From assembly GCA_004335835.1 (NCBI GenBank), contig RWJK01001485.1, positions 1-64,000 on the forward strand: a stretch of DNA of 64,000 nt, given 5' to 3'. Below are positions 60,650 through 64,000 of the stretch, piece after piece. The stretch comes from Scenedesmus sp. ARA3 (Eukaryota; Chlorophyta; Chlorophyceae; Sphaeropleales; Scenedesmaceae). Both the position numbers and the translations under genes were made by a program. Every line of letters starts with the position of its first letter. Within the stretch, counting starts at the first letter, position 1. The notes under the pieces were generated by a model. It was not told the origin of the DNA, did not search any database, and saw nothing but the letters and a program-made list of their open reading frames with translations.

Positions 60650-60846
60650 CATTCAGATGAAGGGCAAGCTTAATCAGGAAAAGCGCTGGAAGCTGCTGCT
60701 GCTGAGTGCCGCACAACTGTTCCTGTCGCAAAACACTCCCTGGTGCTGCTGCTGCCAACTGTGAACAGGTGAAGGGTAAGCTGGAAAAAGATGAGCGCTG
60801 GAAGCTGCTGCTCAATGACGGCGAGCGGCGGTTGGTGTTTGACGAG

Positions 60847-60882
<36 letters not shown>

Positions 60883-61108
60883 CGCTGCTGCCAACTGTGA
60901 ACACAGGTCAAAGGCAAGCTCGAAAAAGATGAGCATTGGAAGCTGCTGCCCCACAATGGCAGGCGGCGGCTGGCATCTGACGAGTGCTGCTGCTGCTGCT
61001 GTTGCTGCTGCTGCCACATGTCAACAGGTGAAGGGCAAGCTCGAGAAGGATGATCGCTAGAAGCTGCTGCCGAATGACGGCGAGAGGCGGCTTGTTCTTG
61101 ACAAGGAG

Positions 61109-61144
<36 letters not shown>

Positions 61145-62764
61145 CAACGCACAGGTCAAGGGCAAGCTCGAGAAGGATGAGCGCTGGAAGCTGCTTCCCA
61201 ATGATGGCGAGCGGCGGCTGGTGTTTGACGAGTTCTGCAAGAACGTGGCTGCAGAGCAGAAGGCACTGGCAGCAGCAGCAGAGAAGCAGGCAGTTGAAGG
61301 CTTCAAGTGAGTGCGAGTCAAAGCATTGTTCATGGCTTAATCATGTTTGCTGTGTCCCTGCTGTGGAGCAGGCGTACGGGCAGGATGCACTTGCAGCGGC
61401 TTCTGAGAAGCAGGCTGTTGAAGGCTTCAAGTGAGTGTGTGTGTGCACTGCTTTGCCGTTGTACCTTTGTTTGATTGTGTGACGAGTTCTGCAAGAACGT
61501 GACAGCAGAGCAAAAGGCGCTGGCAGCTGCTGCGGAGAAGCAGGCCGTAGAGGGCTTCAAGTGAGTGTGTGTGCAAGTTGCCGGGCTTGCATATTAGTTA
61601 CTCGTGGGTCCTGGCACCATTGTTCAGTGTTGCTGTTGTTGCTGGCTTTTGTGTTGAAACGTGGCTGCGAAGCAGAAGGCGCTGGCGGCGGCAGCAAAAA
61701 AGGAGTCCGTGGAAGCTTCAAGTGAGTGATGTGCAACTTGCCGGGCTGCTTTTGGTGGTTGTTAGCTGGTGTTGGTCGCTTCTGGGCCAGAATGTGGCTG
61801 CGGAGCAGAAGGCGCTCCCGGCAGCAGCAGAGAAGCAGGCCGTAGAGGGCTTCAAGTGAGTGCTATTCTACGGCATTGTCTGTGGCCTATGGTTTAGAGG
61901 TTTGCTTTGCCTCCTGCTGTGGGGCAGGCGGCTCAGCAGAAGGCGCTGGCGGCGGCAGCGGATATGCAGGCTGCGGACGGCTTCAAATGAGCTCCTGTGC
62001 AACAGGCTAGACCATGTACCTCTGTTCTTTCAACTTGATTGCCTGCAGGGCGCTGCTTGAGGAGGCGCTGCAGCTGGAGCACCAGCTGTAGTTGGCGCTG
62101 CTGGGCGCCACCCTCATGCTGCAAGGCACTAAACCCTCTTGTTGCAGGGCGTTGAAACCTATGCTGCTGCCAACTGATTGTTTCAGGGCGCTGCTTGAAG
62201 AAGCGCTGCAGCTGTAGCGTCAGCTGTACGTGGCGCTGCTGAAAGGTTTCCTTTTACACTGACTTGCTGCTGCTGCTGCTAACTGATTTGTTGCAGGGCG
62301 CTGCTGGAAGAAGCCTTGCAGTTGGAGCGTCAGCTGTATGTGGCGCTGCTAGCAGAGAGCTTGAGCCGGGAAGAGGACGAAGGGGAGCCAGCAGCAGCAG
62401 CAGCAGCAGCAGACGACGGCAGCGATGGCGCTGCTGCTGCTGCTGCTGCTGCTGGCAAGGCGTCGCTGGCGAAGCTGCTAAAGCAGGGACCTCCAGGTGC
62501 TACTTTTGTTGAGCTGGATGGATTGGAATTTTGCAGCAGCTTAAGCCTCATGTGCGCAGCAGCAGCAGCAGCAGCAGCGGCGGCGGCGGCAGCTTGCAAC
62601 GTGATGTAGTCAAACACCTGGTGGAGTGTCATACACTGTCAGCACCTGCCTTCAGCTGCTGTGTCTGTGGTGCTTCCTGCACAGCGCAACTTGCTGCCAT
62701 CAGCGTATCTGCAACAACCTGATCTGAACTGGACACGTGTCTGTCGACTTACGTCTTGCATCGT

Positions 62765-62804
<40 letters not shown>

Positions 62805-64000
62805 CGGCGCTGCTGTGCCGTCACCGGAGGAGGTGCCGGAGGAGGCACTGGAGCTCAGCATGGAGCAGCTGGGACGGTGAGGGTGTTATGTAACTGTTAC
62901 TTTGATTGTTACTTTCATGTTATCTTGCTGTTGAGTGCAAAATATCAATGATGAACAGTGGTGATGATGTCAGCAGCGAGCAGCAGATATGCTGATTGGC
63001 AGTGAGTATAATTGTGTGCTTGTGCCATTACATTTCTACGCCACACAGATGACAAACTTAACATGTTATAACATGTTATTAACATATCAGGTACTGGTCA
63101 AATGACGAGCGCTGGGAGGCTGCCAAGCCGGAGCAACGGCAGTCCCTCTTCACTGCACGCTTCGGGGCCGCTGCAGCGGCAGCAGCGCAGCGCAAAGCAG
63201 CACGGCGCAAGCAGCTAGAGGCAGACTACCGGCTGCTGCTGCAGCAGCTTGGCGTAACCGCAGAAAGCAGCTGGAGCAGGGAGGTACGGAGCGCTGTCAA
63301 AGCAGCAATCAGCAGCAGCAGCAGCAGTGCTGCAAAGCAAGGAGCTGCAGATGGTGCTGCTGAGGAAGAAGAGGAGACAGCAGCAGCAGCAGCAGGTGAT
63401 GACGATGATGGCCCGGCGGCTGGCGCCGTGACTGCTGCTGCTGCTGCCGCTGCTGCTGCATTGGATGAAGAAGATCGGGAGGCGCTGTTTAGGGCTTATG
63501 CTGCTGAGCTGGCGCAGCAGCGGGAGAAGCAGCAGCAGCAGGAGCGGCAGCAGCAGCGGCGTGCTGCGGCGGCTGAGGCGCGGCTGGCTGAGCAGATGGC
63601 GGAGTCGGAGACGAGGTGAGTGCTGAACAGGAGATACCTTCTCTTCTGTGTTTAGGACGAGTTCTTCTGTCTTCTGTGGGGTTTGGGCTTGGAGACTGTT
63701 GCAGGAGGCAGCATCATGAAGCGGTGCATAGGTGCATGCCACATGAGATTGTTATGTCGTAGCATGAGTGTTGAGGATTGCAAATGCCCTTCAGGCATTG
63801 GCAGGCTTCCTAGATTGGCGTGCTGCGGCGGCTGAGGCGCGCCTGGCTGAGAAGTGGCCGAGTCTGAAACGTGGCGAGTCACAGAAATGGGATAAACAGG
63901 GGATCTTACTTGGGTGGCAATGAGACAAATATGATTTGAAGTTGGAGCATGTGGCGGCTGAGGGGCGCCTGGCTGAGCAGATGGCTGAGTCTGAAACGAG
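56973..64000 (+). CDS. TCERG1/PRP40C-like WW-FF domain protein (3' end beyond window)
   Basis: Nuclear protein of the type that links RNA polymerase II CTD to splicing. Exons 56973-57064, 57542-58088, 59026-59566, 59958-60424, 61155-61306, 62297-62496, 62804-62876 and 63091-63615 join in phase (865 codons so far). The gene continues past the window. The N-terminus MDEAKAAAYYDELKTKGSGA leads into a Pro/Gly/Gln-rich region with PPHGVPP repeats. WW1 (about 314-342) has DGAVYYHNTLTGESSWERP. WW2 (about 366-395) has YYFNHATQQTAWSMPPE. FF-type segments follow: ARVQRFKQLLVEAGVNAFSF, DERWKLLPNDGERRLVFDEF and YWSNDERWEAAKPEQRQSLF. The WW-WW-FF order and the RxxxFKxLLxExGV block fit TCERG1 and plant PRP40C better than PRP40A/B. 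Exon 7 is the weakest. Exon echoes occupy most introns. Confidence 0.87.
58283..59010 (+). repeat. Exon echoes: at least six copies of TCERG1-like exon 3 head, with a 50-N gap
   Basis: Copies of acceptor plus APPPPYAAGPPRPPYPPAAP begin at 58286, 58427, 58559, 58694 and 58826, with one more across the N run (58876-58925). The intact exon starts at 59026. Spacings of 141, 132, 135 and 132 are all multiples of three. The gap probably reflects the assembler failing in this array. Confidence 0.93.
59690..59920 (+). repeat. Exon echoes: exon 3 tail copy and exon 4 head copy in one intron
   Basis: 59692-59780 copies the WW1 end (SSWERPEGFTGEVA) but with an in-frame TAG. 59862-59915 copies the WW2 start (TEWCEVQDGRR) with a deletion and a TAG. 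Both edges of the intron are echoed. Confidence 0.9.
60540..61112 (+). repeat. Exon echoes: exon 4 tail copy and four copies of exon 5 head
   Basis: 60545-60580 copies NAFSFFAK. Copies of exon 5 head (VKGKLEKDERWKLL.NDGERR) lie near 60655-60705, 60770-60848, 60905-60982 and 61025-61107, separated by (CTG)n tracts. The copy at 60770-60848 is closest to the real exon; the others carry changes or stops. Confidence 0.93.
61360..61992 (+). repeat. Exon echoes: five copies of exon 5 tail
   Basis: Copies near 61375-61434, 61478-61563, 61655-61727, 61790-61860 and 61925-61990 repeat NVAAEQKALAAAAEKQAVEG and the FK donor (TTCAAGTGAGTG). The last ends ATGAG, losing the donor. Confidence 0.93.
62045..62250 (+). 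repeat. Exon echoes: two to three copies of exon 6 head
   Basis: Copies near 62046-62100 and 62183-62242, with a fragment near 62145, repeat acceptor plus ALLEEALQLERQLYVALL. Both long copies contain in-frame TAG codons that the intact exon (62297) lacks. Confidence 0.9.
63815..64000 (+). repeat. Exon echoes: two copies of exon 8 tail, running off the window
   Basis: 63818-63885 and 63948-64000 repeat AAEARLAEQMAESETR of the exon 8 end (63615). The first has a 1-nt-scale disruption; the second ends exactly where the donor should follow. Confidence 0.88.

Noticed and set aside
61360..61992. A multi-FF-repeat protein segment
   Set aside because: The copies are exon tails with stops or wrong frame between them; only one keeps both splice sites and phase.

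Overview
This looks like nuclear DNA of a green alga (core Chlorophyta). The evidence is intron-rich genes with GT-AG splice sites, TGTAA near-upstream polyadenylation motifs, plant-type families (a ketoacyl-CoA synthase and a RAN1-type copper ATPase) next to a flagellar central-apparatus protein, and very heavy CAG/CTG, poly-Ala and poly-Gln tracts. A coccoid Sphaeropleales alga (Scenedesmus/Tetradesmus-like) is my best guess. That is an inference from style, not a database match.

Layout: a coding-like fragment (- strand) at the left edge; tRNA-Pro(AGG) at 359-430; a P1B copper ATPase on the - strand (14225 to 1252, 12 exons, 1373 aa); RPS3 (+, 15209-17372, 6 exons, 235 aa); an hnRNP F/H-like two-RRM protein (+, 18509-20527, 278 aa); a hAT-like MITE with perfect 8-bp target duplications (22126-22671); CFAP65 (+, 23032-34016, 21 exons, 2016 aa); a 3-ketoacyl-CoA synthase (+, 35429-42156, 9 exons, 526 aa); a 6.6-kb gene-poor stretch of minisatellites; a Stealth-family phosphotransferase (-, 52076 to 48761, 5 exons, 633 aa); a secreted or ER-lumenal HSL-type alpha/beta hydrolase (-, 56451 to 54611, 2 exons, 421 aa); and a TCERG1/PRP40C-like WW-FF protein (+, 56973 to beyond 64000). 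I assembled each gene exon by exon. Every junction keeps the splice phase, and each complete model runs from ATG to stop without a break. There is no operon logic; ATPase/RPS3 and hydrolase/TCERG1-like are divergent pairs.

The most striking signal is not a gene. Almost every gene has introns carrying decayed tandem copies of the adjoining exon edge, with its splice site ('exon echoes' below). Exon tails with donors are repeated downstream of the exon, and exon heads with acceptors are repeated upstream. The copy attached to the exon body is always the intact one; the others carry substitutions and sometimes stops. I count more than 50 echoes in seven of eight protein genes. One short intron in the Stealth gene has the signature expected if a tandem duplication of an AG|GT-containing exon segment had created it. 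This suggests that local tandem duplication across splice sites is a main driver of intron growth, and perhaps intron gain, in this genome.
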